Made by a program: the position numbers and the translations under genes | Shown here: in pieces, positions 44,031-54,458 of the stretch | Layout of the letters: each line of letters begins with the position of its first letter | Position numbering within the stretch: the first letter of the stretch is position 1 | Assembly: GCA_965226785.1 (NCBI GenBank) | Contig: CBDDEC010000002.1 | Span: 620,001-684,000 of the forward strand | Origin: CBDDEC01 sp965226785 | GTDB taxonomy: Bacteria; Chloroflexota; Dehalococcoidia; UBA2979 | DNA length: 64,000 nt | Reading direction: 5' to 3' | Notes under the pieces: model-generated | What the model was told of the DNA's origin: nothing | Seen by the model: only the letters and a program-made list of their open reading frames with translations | Database searches by the model: none

Positions 44031-44890
44031 AGCAGGCGCTCGAGGAGCCGCCGAGCCGCACCGATGCCGTCGCGCTCGGTGACCGGCACCTCCCCATCGG
44101 CGGTCTCGAAGCCGTCTGCGATGCGACGCATGCCCCGGTACTCCTCGTACTCGATGCCGACGAAGCCGCTGTAGTCCGCGGCGCGGACGATGTCGATCAT
44201 GCGCGTGAAGTCGATCTCGGTCTCGCCGCCGTCGTCCGCGAACGTGTAGCACTTCGCGGACACGCCGCGAGCGTGGGGCATCAGTTGCGCGACCGCCCCG
44301 TAGCGATCGATGTGAGGCGCCCAGTTGCCGAAGTCTGGCAGCGTGCCGAGGCGAGGATGCCCCGTCGCCTCGACGAGCGAGACGATCCAGGCAGGGTCGG
44401 CTGCCGGCGTAAGGTTGCCAACCTCGCGGTTGCCGTGGTTCTCGATGATCACGTCGATGCCCGCGGCGTCGCTGTACCCGCAGAGCGACATCAGCGCCTC
44501 GGCGGCGCGATCGCGCATCGCGCCGGGGTCGCTCACGTCGCCGTGCACGTTGACGCGGATGGAGTGACAGCCGAGCACCTCCGCGATGTCGATCCACTTG
44601 TGGTGGCTCTTCACCGCTTGCGCGCGCTCGGCAGCGTCGACCGCCGCGAGGTTGCCCTCGCCGTCGCACATGATCAGCAGCGGTGTGATCCCGTGGTCGG
44701 CGCAGCGGTCGCGCAGTCCCTCGAGGTAGCGGTACTGCGGCGAGGGGAAGAACGTGTTGACGAACTCGATGCCCTCGATGCCGAACTCGGCCGTGAGGTC
44801 GACCATGCCGAGCAGGTCGAGCCCCTCCTCGAAGAACATGCGGTGCATCGACCACGTCGCGAGAGAGATGCGGAGGTTGGCGTCGGCCAT
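44027..44890 (-). CDS. Sugar phosphate isomerase/epimerase (TIM barrel)
   Basis: A 287-residue AP-endonuclease-2-type TIM barrel: FGIEGIEFVNTFF, HSIRVNVHGDV, IDVIIENHGN (metal Glu and His), TLPDFGNW and FVGIEYEEYRG. Metal residues are in the expected places. It likely isomerises a keto-sugar or similar, as in IolE/IolI-like enzymes. It is the first gene of the operon with the second oxidoreductase and the phosphoesterase. The start at 44890 lies close behind the EF-G paralogue gene. Confidence 0.83.
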   Translation of the reverse strand: MADANLRISLATWSMHRMFFEEGLDLLGMVDLTAEFGIEGIEFVNTFFPSPQYRYLEGLRDRCADHGITPLLIMCDGEGNLAAVDAAERAQAVKSHHKWIDIAEVLGCHSIRVNVHGDVSDPGAMRDRAAEALMSLCGYSDAAGIDVIIENHGNREVGNLTPAADPAWIVSLVEATGHPRLGTLPDFGNWAPHIDRYGAVAQLMPHARGVSAKCYTFADDGGETEIDFTRMIDIVRAADYSGFVGIEYEEYRGMRRIADGFETADGEVPVTERDGIGAARRLLERLL

Positions 44891-44992
44891 GTCGGCTCCT
44901 CGTCCACTGCTGCTGCTGCTCTGGACGCTGCTCTGGACGTGGAGCCGCGCCCCCGGAGGGCGCGGTTCCGAACCGTCGAGGCGTACGCGGGG

Positions 44993-47047
44993 CTAGTCGG
45001 CTGCGACGGCCGCGCGCTGCGCCACAGCGGCCTGCTGCAGCTCGCGCGGCACCTCGACGTAGCGATCGAACGCCATATCGAAATTGCCGCGGCCCCCGAC
45101 CAGGGCGCGCAGCGAGGTCACGTAACGCTGCACCTCGGCCAGCGGGACCTCGGCTGAGACGGTCGAGAAGCCGTCTCGATCGACCGTGGCCTCGACGCCC
45201 TGGATTGAGCCCCGGCGCGAGCTGATCTCGCTCATCACGTCGCCGACGTTGTCGTTCGGGACGTGGATCTTCATCGACATCACAGGCTCGAGCAGCACTG
45301 GCTGCGCCTGCATCATGCCTTCGCGGATGGCCTGGATCGCCGCGGTCTTGAACGCCATCTCAGACGAGTCCACCGAGTGGCTCGAACCATCGACCAGGGT
45401 CACGCGCAGATCGACGATCGGCGACTGCGCAAGCGGACCCGCCTCCATCGCCTCGGTGATGCCGTGCTGGACGGCGGGGATGAACTGGCGCGGCACGGAG
45501 CCCCCGACCACCGCGTCCGTGAACTGGAACCCGCTGCCTCGCGGCAGCGGCTCGATCTCGATCACGACGTGCCCGTACTGCCCATGACCGCCGGTCTGCT
45601 TCTTGTGCCGATACTCAGCCTTCGAGGAGGCAGCGATCGTTTCGCGGTAGGGCACGAGCGGTTCGGCCATGTCGGCCTCGACGCCGTAGTTCTGCTTCAT
45701 GTGGTCGATCGCGACGGAGGCGTGCGCGTCGCCGAGGGTGAGCATGATCGTCTCGCCGGTGTCGTTGTCGTGCTCGATCCGGATCGTCGGATCCTGGTCG
45801 CGCAGCCGCTCGAGGGCCATGGACAGCTTGTCGACATCCTTGTCGCTGAGCGGGTGGAGCGCGCTGCGGTACGTCGGTGTCGGCAACGGTAGCGGCCGCA
45901 ATGCCGGCGCCTCGCCTCCGTCCGTCAGCACCTCGCCCGTGTGAGTGTGCGACAGCTTGGGGATGACGCCGAGGTCGCCCGTGACGAGCGCCGGTACCTC
46001 GATCTGCTCGGAGCCACGTTGCAGGTAGACGTGCGGGGCCCGTTCCGACTCGCCGTTCTGCGCGTTCGTCAGCGCCGCGCCGGCGCTGATGCTTCCGCGC
46101 AGGACGCGGACGAACGAGAGGTGCCCGACAAAGGGGTCGGATGCAGTCTTGAAGACGTAGGCCACCAGGCTGCCTGACGGATCGGGCGCGATCGTGCCCT
46201 CGGCCGTCGGGTACTCCCGATCGGCCGGCGAGGGGAAGAGCAGCGCGATCTCGTGCAGCGCCGGCTGCACGCCGATGTCGCGCGGGGCGCAGACGGGGAA
46301 CACGGGAACGACCGCACCGGTAGCGACGCCGCCCTTCAAGGCCGCAGCGATCTCGTCGTGGTCGAGGTCCTCGCCCTCGAGGTACTTCATCATGATGTCG
46401 TCGTCGGCGTCGGCCGCGGCCTCGATCAGCTGCTCGCGCGCCGCCTCAATGTCGTCCGACAATTCCTCGGGGGTCTCGGTGGGCTTCCCGGCGCGGGTCG
46501 CCTTCTGTTCCAGGAGGTCGTAGACGCCCTCGATACCGTCGGCGCCCATGATCGGCAGCCCGAAGGGGGCGACGCCGCTGCCGAAGCGCTCGCGGAGCTG
46601 TTCCACGACCTGTGCGAAGTTGGCGTTCTCGCGGTCAAGGCGGGTCACCAGCATCATGCGCGGCTTCACCCCGGCGATGTTGAGGCGGGTCCACGCAAGC
46701 TCAGTACCGGCCTCGACACCGGAGACGGCGTCGACGGTGATCAGTGCGCCATCGGCGGCGGCCGCCGCAGAGACGACCTCGCCCTCGAAGTCCGGGTAGC
46801 CGGGCGCGTCGATCAGGTTGATGCGCACGCCGTGCCACTCGATCGGGATCAGCGAGGCGGAGATCGAGTACTCGTGTGACTGCTCGAGAGGGTCGTAGTC
46901 GGACACGGTGTTGCCATCAACGACCGAACCCAGGCGATTCACGACGCCCGAGGCGAGCAGTGCGGCCTCGGTGAACGTCGTCTTGCCGGATCCGTGATGG
47001 CCCACCAGGGCCACGTTGCGAAGCTGTCCTATCTCGTAGCGATCCAT
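44993..47047 (-). CDS. EF-G paralogue (EF-G2-like translational GTPase)
   Basis: A 684-residue protein with the EF-G domain order. G1 is GHHGSGKT (16-23), G3 is DAPGY (80-84). Domain IV has GGHGQYGHVVIEIEPL and domain V ends MSEISSRRGSIQG. The G4 motif, normally NKxD, reads TRLD (135-138), a change seen in divergent EF-G-like proteins. This implies altered nucleotide specificity or lower affinity. The role may be in recycling or stress-related translation. ATG at 47047 is used; a GTG two codons upstream is less likely. Confidence 0.82.
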   Translation of the reverse strand: MDRYEIGQLRNVALVGHHGSGKTTFTEAALLASGVVNRLGSVVDGNTVSDYDPLEQSHEYSISASLIPIEWHGVRINLIDAPGYPDFEGEVVSAAAAADGALITVDAVSGVEAGTELAWTRLNIAGVKPRMMLVTRLDRENANFAQVVEQLRERFGSGVAPFGLPIMGADGIEGVYDLLEQKATRAGKPTETPEELSDDIEAAREQLIEAAADADDDIMMKYLEGEDLDHDEIAAALKGGVATGAVVPVFPVCAPRDIGVQPALHEIALLFPSPADREYPTAEGTIAPDPSGSLVAYVFKTASDPFVGHLSFVRVLRGSISAGAALTNAQNGESERAPHVYLQRGSEQIEVPALVTGDLGVIPKLSHTHTGEVLTDGGEAPALRPLPLPTPTYRSALHPLSDKDVDKLSMALERLRDQDPTIRIEHDNDTGETIMLTLGDAHASVAIDHMKQNYGVEADMAEPLVPYRETIAASSKAEYRHKKQTGGHGQYGHVVIEIEPLPRGSGFQFTDAVVGGSVPRQFIPAVQHGITEAMEAGPLAQSPIVDLRVTLVDGSSHSVDSSEMAFKTAAIQAIREGMMQAQPVLLEPVMSMKIHVPNDNVGDVMSEISSRRGSIQGVEATVDRDGFSTVSAEVPLAEVQRYVTSLRALVGGRGNFDMAFDRYVEVPRELQQAAVAQRAAVAAD

Positions 47048-47215
47048 AAGCACCCCCGTCGCGGCGCGATACTACGCCCTGCCGCACCGGCCTTACAACG
47101 CGGACCAGCCGCGATTACATGCGTTGGACCGCACGCGCCACTCGCCGAGGTAGCATGACGCCGCCGCGTCGTCCGGGGTGTAGCCCGGACGCCCGGCTGT
47201 GGAGGGTGTATACGC

Positions 47216-49636
47216 ATGCTAGGCCACTACCGAGTCCTCGATTTGACCGACAACGAGAGCATGATCGCCGGCATGGTCCTCGCGGACCTTGGCGCCGAAG
47301 TGATCGCGATCGAGCCGCCCGAGGGGAATCCCGCCCGCCTTCGCGGCCCCTTCGCCGGGGACCAGCCGGGCCCTGACACTTCGTTGCCATGGGCGGCCTG
47401 GGCGCGCAACAAGCGCTCCGTGACCGCCGACCTCGGTACGGACGAGGGGCGCGAACGCGTGCGACAGCTGGCGGCCACGGCGGACGTCATCTTTGAGTCT
47501 GCCGTGCCCGGCGAGATGGCTGCGCACGGCCTCGGCTATGACGACCTCGCCGAGGCGAATCCGGCGCTCGTCTACGTCTCGATCACCCCGTTCGGATCGG
47601 ACGGACCGAAGGCGAGCTATGCCGCGACCGACCTGACGGTCGCCGCCGCCTCCGGCGAGATGGCGATCACGGGCGACCACGACCGTTCGCCGCTCCGCAT
47701 CTCCGTCCCGCAGGCCGGTTTGCACGGCGGAATTGAGGGCGCGCAGGCGGCGTTGATCGCGCTGCGCGAGCGCAAGCACTCGGGGCTCGGACAGCACATC
47801 GATGTCTCCTCGCAGGCTGCGCTGGCGCAGGCGACGCAGTCGACCATCCTGTCGGCGGCCGTCGGCACGGTGCAGTCCGAACGCTTCCGCGGCGGCGTCT
47901 CGCTCTCCGGGCTGACGATCCCTCTCGTCTGGAAGACGATCGACGGCTACGCGTCGCTGACGTTCCTCTTCGGCCCCGGCATCGGCCCCTTCTCGCAGCG
48001 CCTCATGGACTGGATCCTGGAGGAGGGCGGATGCGACGAGGCCACGCGCAGTAAGGACTGGATCGGCTACCAGGCACTGCTCGCCAGCGGCGAGGAGACG
48101 CCCGACGAGTACCGGCGCGTCCTCGGCGTGATCGCCGCGTTCATGGCGACCAAGACCAAGGCAGAACTCCTCGAGGAGGGGATGAAGCGTCGACTGTTGA
48201 TCGTCCCGATGTCATCGATCGAGGACCTGCACGATTCGCCGCAGTTCGCCGACCGAGACTACTGGTGGGACGTCGAGGAAGACGCCGCGCCGGTCGCCGG
48301 ACGCTACCCGGGCGCGCTCGCGAAGCTCAGCGAGACACCGATCGGGCGGGGCTCGCCGGCGCCGTCGATCGGTGCGGATGACGGCGCACCACTCCTCGAT
48401 CGCGTGCCCGCTGTCGAACGCATCGAGGGCCCGGCCGAACAACCGCTGAGCGACGTGAAGGTGCTCGATCTGATGTGGGTCATGGCCGGCCCCGCGGCCA
48501 CACGGGTGATGGCCGATTACGGCGCCACGATCATCAGGGTCGAGTCCACGACCCGCATCGACACGGCGCGAGGGCTCGCCCCCTGGATCAACAGCGAGGC
48601 TGGGCCGGAGAACTCCGGGCTCTACCACAACATGAACGCCGGCAAGCTGGGGCTCACCCTCGACATCTCGAGCGAGGAAGGGCGCAGCGTCATTCGCGAC
48701 CTCGTGGGGTGGGCGGACGTCGTCGCCGAGTCGTTCTCGCCGAGGGCGATGCGGAGCTGGGGACTCGACTACGCCACGCTTCGCCAGATCAATCCGCGGA
48801 TCGTGATGCTGAGCAGCTCCCTCTTCGGGCAATCAGGGCCGTATTCGAGCATCGCTGGCTTCGGGACGATGGGCGCGGCCGCCGCCGGCTTCAACAGCAT
48901 CGTCGGGTGGGGCGACCGCGACCCGGCGGTCGTGGCCGCCTACACCGACTACGTCGCGCCGCGCCTGACGCTCGCCACGCTGCTGGCAGCCCTCGAACAC
49001 CGCGACCGCACCGGCGAGGGTCAGTACATCGACTTCTCGCAGGCGGAGGCGAGCATCCACCTCCTGGCGCCAGCGATCCTCGACTACTCGGTGAACGGCC
49101 GCGAGTTCGAGCGCGTCGGCAACGGTGACGCCCACATCGCGCCGCACGCCGTCTACCCGGCCGCGGGCGAGGACCGCTGGGTGGCGATCGCGACACCGAC
49201 CGAGGAACAGTGGCAGGCCCTCGCGACAGCGATCGGTCGCGAGGACCTGGCCGCTGCGCATCCGGACCTGGCCGCGCGGCAGGCGAACCTCGACGCGATC
49301 GACGCGGCCATCGCGGCCTGGACCGCCGAGCGCGACATGTACGAGGTGCAGGAGACGCTCCAGGCGGTCGGGGTGCCATCGCATGCCGTACAGAACAGCC
49401 AGGAGTGCGTCGTCGACCCGCAGCTGCTGCATCGCGGTCACTTCGTGCAGCTGGAGCACGACATCGTCGGTGCGACCACCGTCGAGGGTTCGCGCTTCCG
49501 TCTGAGCCGCACACCGGCTCAGATCGAGCGCGCTGCCCCGAGCTTCGGTCGCGACAACTTCGAGGTGCTGACAGAGATCCTCGGCTACGACGGCGAGCGC
49601 GTCGCCGATCTCGCAGCGGCTGGCGTGCTGCAATAG
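47216..49636 (+). CDS. Fused double CaiB/BaiF CoA transferase (second copy)
   Basis: An 806-residue protein with two class III CoA transferase modules (about 1-375 and 408-806). As in the copy at 14323, only the C-terminal module keeps a catalytic-type Asp (Asp578 in AAYTDYVAPRLTLATLL). The N-terminal module has SVPQAGLHGGIEGAQAAL at that place. The module starts are YRVLDLTDNESMIAGMVLADLGAEV and VKVLDLMWVMAGPAATRVMADYGAT (abbreviated). GGAGGG lies 11 bases before the ATG. The substrate is unknown. The BNR-repeat gene follows after 46 bases. Confidence 0.83.
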   Translation: MLGHYRVLDLTDNESMIAGMVLADLGAEVIAIEPPEGNPARLRGPFAGDQPGPDTSLPWAAWARNKRSVTADLGTDEGRERVRQLAATADVIFESAVPGEMAAHGLGYDDLAEANPALVYVSITPFGSDGPKASYAATDLTVAAASGEMAITGDHDRSPLRISVPQAGLHGGIEGAQAALIALRERKHSGLGQHIDVSSQAALAQATQSTILSAAVGTVQSERFRGGVSLSGLTIPLVWKTIDGYASLTFLFGPGIGPFSQRLMDWILEEGGCDEATRSKDWIGYQALLASGEETPDEYRRVLGVIAAFMATKTKAELLEEGMKRRLLIVPMSSIEDLHDSPQFADRDYWWDVEEDAAPVAGRYPGALAKLSETPIGRGSPAPSIGADDGAPLLDRVPAVERIEGPAEQPLSDVKVLDLMWVMAGPAATRVMADYGATIIRVESTTRIDTARGLAPWINSEAGPENSGLYHNMNAGKLGLTLDISSEEGRSVIRDLVGWADVVAESFSPRAMRSWGLDYATLRQINPRIVMLSSSLFGQSGPYSSIAGFGTMGAAAAGFNSIVGWGDRDPAVVAAYTDYVAPRLTLATLLAALEHRDRTGEGQYIDFSQAEASIHLLAPAILDYSVNGREFERVGNGDAHIAPHAVYPAAGEDRWVAIATPTEEQWQALATAIGREDLAAAHPDLAARQANLDAIDAAIAAWTAERDMYEVQETLQAVGVPSHAVQNSQECVVDPQLLHRGHFVQLEHDIVGATTVEGSRFRLSRTPAQIERAAPSFGRDNFEVLTEILGYDGERVADLAAAGVLQ

Positions 49637-49682
49637 CGGGCGGTCGGGCGACTAGACTGCCCGCGGGCACGGGGGGCGGGAC

Positions 49683-50912
49683 TTGAGTTACGAACTGTTG
49701 ATCTGCACGCGCAAGGGCCTGCTGATCGGCCGCAGCGAGGACCGCGCATCGTGGTCGCTGAGTGAACCGAGCTTCCTCGGCGAGCAGGTCGACTACGCGG
49801 TCCGCGACCCGCGCGACGGGCGCATCTATGCCTCGACGGCGCACATGCAGTGGGGGCCACACCTCTTCGCCTCCGACGACGACGGCGCGACGTGGAGCGA
49901 GATCCCCGCGCCGATGTTCGCGCCGGGCGAGAGCTATCCGGCGAGCCCGCTCGAACTCGCACAGCGTGACGCGCTGGTCATGGACGAAGAGCGTGGCGAA
50001 TGGTCGCCGCGCCTCGAAGCCTCAGCGAGCCTGGAACGCATCTGGACGGTCGTGCCGGGCGCGGCATCACAGCCCGGCCGGCTCTACCTTGGCGTCGCAC
50101 CGGCCGGCGTCTTCACCTCGGACGACGGCGGCCAGAGCTGGGACCTCAACCGCCCGCTCTGGGAGCACCCCACGCGCGGGCTGTGGGTGATGGGTGTGAC
50201 CAGCGTGTCGGACAACGTGTTCGGCTCGGCGCCCGCCTGCGACGACCTCCGCGTCGATCCCACTGACCCGGAGCACATGATCGCCGTCGTCCAAACCGCC
50301 GGGCTCTTCGAGACCACCGACGGCGGCGCCTCGTGGGAGGCGCGGCAGCGCGGGCTGCACGACGACCACCTGCCCGGCGGAGGGCTCGACATGGAGGCCG
50401 GTCACGACGTGCATTCGTTCCAGTGGCACCCGGCAGACCGCTCGAGGATGTATGTGCAGCACCACAGCGCGCGTCCTCGCCTCGCGCAACGGTGGCGCGG
50501 ACTGGGACGACATCGCGGGCAGCCTCGCCGCGGCGCTGGGGCACGAAGACGACTACCCGCTGCACGGCTTCGCCTCGGCGATCGACCCGCACGACCCAGA
50601 GGTCTTCTACGTCGTCCCGCACATCTCCGACCAGCAAACGCGTCCCCGTCGACGGCCACCTGCGCGTCTGTCGCACCTCGGACGGCGGCACGAGCTGGGA
50701 GGCGCTGGGCGCCGGCCTACCCGACCATTTCTACCAGGGCGCGTACCGGCAGGCGCTGACGGCACGATGACCACCCGGAGCCGGGCAGCCTGGGCCTCTA
50801 CCTCGGCACGAACGGCGGCCACGTCTTCGCATCGCCAAACGGCGGTGAGTCGTGGTCGGAGGTCGCGAGCTCGCTCGCGCCGGTCACCGCCGTGCGCTGC
50901 GCCGAGGTGTAG
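49683..50912 (+). pseudogene. BNR/sialidase-like repeat protein with three +1 frame shifts
   Basis: A beta-propeller-like protein, about 408 residues when reconstructed. Asp-box-like motifs recur: SDDDGATW, SDDGGQSW, TDGGASW, RNGGADW, SDGGTSW and PNGGESW. It starts at a TTG with YELLICTRKGLLIGRSEDR, a family opening also found in the copy at 57604. Frame changes are needed near 50455-50470, at AAA 50636-50638 and near 50761, each +1; the sum returns to the first frame and ends in SSLAPVTAVRCAEV at 50912. The last 29 bases overlap the convergent gene. Function in this family is unknown; hydrolase activity is not established. Confidence 0.7.
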
Positions 50913-51446
50913 CCGCGGCGCTCCAGGGCGGCTCGGCTCCGCGATTCTGGAGCGCGCCGCCGAACTCAATCTGCACCGCCGGCGTCGAGTAAATGATCGG
51001 CCTTGGCCCGGCCTCGCTCGTGAACTCGACCCAGCCCGGACCCGCCCCGCAGCCGAGTCACCATGAACCGCAGCATGCGCCCGTTTTGCGCGAAGAGCTG
51101 TTCGTGCTCGAACGTGCACTCGATGTCGATGACGCCCTCGGTCTCGCCGGCACCCCCTTTCAACGAGCCGTTGAACAATCCTCCGCACGCGGGAGCCGAC
51201 ACCTCGAGGTTGTCGGTGTGTCTGGGCTGTAGCCGGTAGCCAAAGCCCGACTCGGGGAAGCCCTTCGACGCTGACCCAGAACTGCTGGCCCGTCTGGCCG
51301 AGCGCGATCTCGACGTAGGTGCGGTCGAAGTTCACGACGGCCACCGGGGGGGTCCTCGGGCCCAGGGCGGATCGGGCAGGGGGCGGGTCGGCGAAGGCGA
51401 TGATCGCGACGGTCGCGGCACCCGACGTCAGGAGCGTCACGATCAC
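50884..51446 (-). pseudogene. Secreted protein of unknown function, two +1 frame shifts
   Basis: Reconstructed as about 186 residues: an N-terminal hydrophobic segment (VTLLTSGAATVAIIAFA), then VNFDRTYVEIALGQTGQQFW, a shift at CCC 51261-51263, then GFPESGFGYRLQPRHTDNLE and ECTFEHEQLFAQNGRMLRFM. A second shift at CCCC 51045-51048 leads to WVEFTSEAGPRPIIYSTPAV and an end at 50884. Each removed base restores a residue pattern that looks protein-like. No family is recognised. It is likely an extracytoplasmic protein. Confidence 0.5.
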
Positions 51447-51617
51447 CCGCCGAGCCTACCCACCACGCCGAACATTCGCACCGATCCACCGCGGACAGCC
51501 CGGCGTAAGAAACCTCTTGCCGCTACCATCGAGGCCGCCGCCAGCCCGCCGAGCCGAATACTCGGTCGTTAAGTTAGCGGTCAGGACGCCCTCGTGGCGC
51601 GGGGTGGGAGCGGGACG

Positions 51618-52443
51618 ATGGACTACGAGTCGATCAAGGTGGAGCGCCGAGGCGACCACGAGGGCATCGTCTGGCTGACGTTGAATCGGCCGGACCGGCT
51701 GAATGCGCTCACGTTCCCGATGCTCGCGGAGATGCGCGACCTCCTCGAGCGAACGCACGATGACCGCAGCGCGCGCTGTGTCGTGATCACGGGCGAGGGC
51801 CGAGGCTTCTGCTCCGGCATGGACCACCGCGGCGCAGCGACGAGCGGACGACGACGCACCGCCATCCACCGCCGCCGGTCCGGACGCCGAGGGCGCGCGG
51901 CTCAACTTCCGCAACGAGACGAAGACGTTCGCCTGGTTCCGCCGGCTCGACATCCCGGTGATCGCTGCGATCAACGGCCCCTGCGTCGGCGCGGGCCTAG
52001 ACATGGCGGCGCTCTGCGACCTCGCCATCGCATCGACGAACGCTCGCTACCAGGTGGCGTACGTCAAGCGTGGGCTCTACGCCGACCTCGGCGGGTTCTG
52101 GGTGCTGCCGAAAATCATCGGCTGGCGCAAGGCGATGGAGCTGATGATGACGGGGCGCTTCATGGATGCCGAGGAGGGGCACGCCGCGGGCCTGACGAAC
52201 TACCTCGTGCCCGCCGAGGACTTCGAAGAGCGCGTGATGGCGTTCGCGCAGGAAGTCGAGTCGGGCCCACCGATCGGGCAGAAGGTCGGGAAGATGATGG
52301 CCTACCGCACCGCCAACCTCGACTACGAGAGCGCCCTCGACCTCTCGGGCGCGGTGCTGCCGTTGGTCACGCTCTCGGAGGACCGCATCGAGGGCGTCCG
52401 CTCGTTCGCCGAGAAGCGCGAGCCGCGGTTCAGCGGACGGTAG
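51618..52443 (+). pseudogene. Enoyl-CoA hydratase/isomerase, one +1 frame shift
   Basis: A 274-residue crotonase-fold protein when one base is removed at 51824-51825. Blocks: VWLTLNRPDRLNALTFPML, GRGFCSGMD, then after the shift AAINGPCVGAGLDMAALCDL and VSWELGY-like region RGLYADLGGFWVLPKIIG. Both oxyanion-hole segments are present on either side of the break. The likely reaction is hydration or isomerisation of an enoyl-CoA. The gene is convergent with the DNA ligase gene, with 6 bases between stops. Confidence 0.75.
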
Positions 52444-52449
52444 CGACCG

Positions 52450-53497
52450 CTAGCGCTCGCTGACGACGTCGGCGAAGCGGCGCCCCGCCTCGACGTCAAG
52501 CTGATCGAGGCGGCAGTCGGCCGCGTCCTTGTCCGGACGCCAGCGCAGGAACCGCGAGGCGTGGCGGAAGCGCCGGCCGGTGATCTGGTCGTGGCTCACC
52601 TCGGCCACGACGATGGGCTCGACCGGTACCCAGTGCTTGATGCGCTGGCCCGACCAGCGGTGCTCGTGCTCGGGGCGTCGCGCCTCCTCGCCAAAGCTCG
52701 ACTCCACCTCGAGGCGTTGGAACTCGCCGAGCATGGCCATGCGATCGGCCGCGCTGAAGGACGAGGTGTGCCCGACGAAGTGGAGCGCGCCGGCCTCGTC
52801 GTACATCCCGAGCAGCAGCGCCCCGATCTTGTCGCCGTCCTTGTGCAACCGGTAGCCGCCGACGACCACGTCCACGCTGCGCCGATGTTTGATCTTGAGC
52901 ATCTGGCGCTTCCCCTCGACGTAACGATCGTCGAGGCGCTTGGCGACGATGCCATCGCAGCCAGCGGCCTCGAACTCGTCGAACCAGCGCTCAGCCGTCG
53001 CCCGATCGGTCGTCGAGGGCGTGAGGTGCCACGGGTCGTCGAGCGTCGAGGCGAGCGGGACCAGCCGCTCGCGGCGCTCGTGGTAGCGCAGAGGGCGCAG
53101 GTCCTCGCCCTCGCTGGCCAGCAGGTCGAAGGCGACGAAGGCCGCGGGCGTCTCCTCGGCGAGCTTCGTGATGCGCGACTCGGCCGGGTGGATGCGCTGC
53201 GAGAGCGCGTCGAAGTCGAGCACGCCGTCGGTGATGACGACCACCTCGCCATCCACGACACAGCCGGGCGGCAGCGCCCCGCAGCGGTTCCTCGAGCTCC
53301 GGGAAATACCGCAGCAGCGGCCGCTGGTTGCGGGAGTCGAGGCGCACCTCGTGACGGCCGCTGACGCCCCACGCCACGATGCGGAAGCCGTCCCACTTGG
53401 GCTCGAAGGCCCAATCATCGCCGTCGGGGAACGACTCGCGCACACGCGCCTCCATCGGCACGATGGGCGGTCGGAACGGCCATGTGGCGTCTGTCAC
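52450..53497 (-). pseudogene. ATP-dependent DNA ligase, one +1 frame shift
   Basis: About 348 residues when one base is removed from CCCC 53277-53280. The nucleotidyl-transfer Lys is Lys34 in EPKWDGFR (motif I, KxDG). DSRNQR (motif Ia-like) and VVDGEVVV (motif III region) follow, and the C-terminal OB-fold ends in RRFRHASRFLRWRPDKDAA. It is probably a LigC/LigD-type ligase in repair rather than the replicative NAD-dependent enzyme. No Ku gene is adjacent. The GTG at 53497 is chosen; an ATG at 53557 would overlap the upstream gene. Confidence 0.75.
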
Positions 53498-53519
53498 CGT
53501 GGTACCGGCCGAGGGCGCG

Positions 53520-54309
53520 TCAGCGCATCTTCCACTGGGGTTGCCGCTTCTCGGCAAATGCCCGAGCGCCCTCGACGGAATCCTCAGAGGTCCAGACCGA
53601 CTCGATCAGCGTCGCCCCCATGCGTCGCCCGTAGTCCATCGGCATCTCGAGGCCGAGATGCGCGAGCTTGCGTGTCGCGCGCACGGCGAGCGGCGCGTTG
53701 GCCGCGATCGTCTCCGCCATCTCCACGGCCGTCGGCAGCAGCTCCTCCTGCGACACGACGCGGGTCAGCAGGCCCATGCGCAAGGCCTCGTCGGCGTCGA
53801 CCGGCTCGCCGCTGAGCAGCATCCACATCGCGTTCGAGAGGCCAACGAGACGCGGCAAGTTGAACGAGCCGCCGGGCGGACAGAGGCCGACCTTCACCTC
53901 GGCGAGGGCCATGCGCGCGCCCTGGGCGGCGATGCGGATGTCGCAGGTCAGTGCCTTCTCGAGCCCGCCGCCATAACGCCGCGCCGTTGATGGCGGCGAT
54001 CGTCGGCTTGCCGTGGTCAGGCGCGATGCGCTCGAAGCGCCCGATCGGTGGCGCGCTCGTCGGCGCCGAGGCAGCGCCGCCACCCGAGGCGTCCTGTTCG
54101 GCCGCCTCCTTCAGGTCGCGCCCCGCGCAGAACGCACGGTCGCCCGCGCCGGTGTAGATGCCGATCCACGCCTCGTCGTCGTTGATGAACTCCGCCTCCG
54201 CCGCGCGCAGCTCGGCGCTCAGCTCACGCCCGAGGGCGTTCATCCGCTCGGGGCGGTTCAGCGTGATGATCGCAACGTGGTCGCGCTTCTCGTACAGGAC
54301 GTAAGCCAA
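53520..54309 (-). pseudogene. Enoyl-CoA hydratase/isomerase, one +1 frame shift
   Basis: About 262 residues when one base is removed at 53974-53975. N-terminal part: VAIITLNRPERMNALGRELS, FCAGRDLKEAAEQ and KPTIAAINGAA; after the shift: YGGGLEKALTCDIRIAAQ, EVKVGLCPPGGSFNLPRLVG. The junction INGAAYGGGLE is exactly the family consensus, which shows where the extra base lies. Start is a TTG with GGAGGG upstream. It is followed by the ligase gene on the same strand. Confidence 0.78.
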
Positions 54310-54458
54310 GATGCCCTCCAGCCACAGCCGGTCGATGGTTTTGCGGTCGACCGCGGAGGCCAGCCTACGCGCCTCGCAACGCACCGCGCGAGGCTCTAGA
54401 GTGCTCACAGACGCCGAACTCGACGTGCGTCTCGGAAAAGCACGACCGGAGAGCTGCC

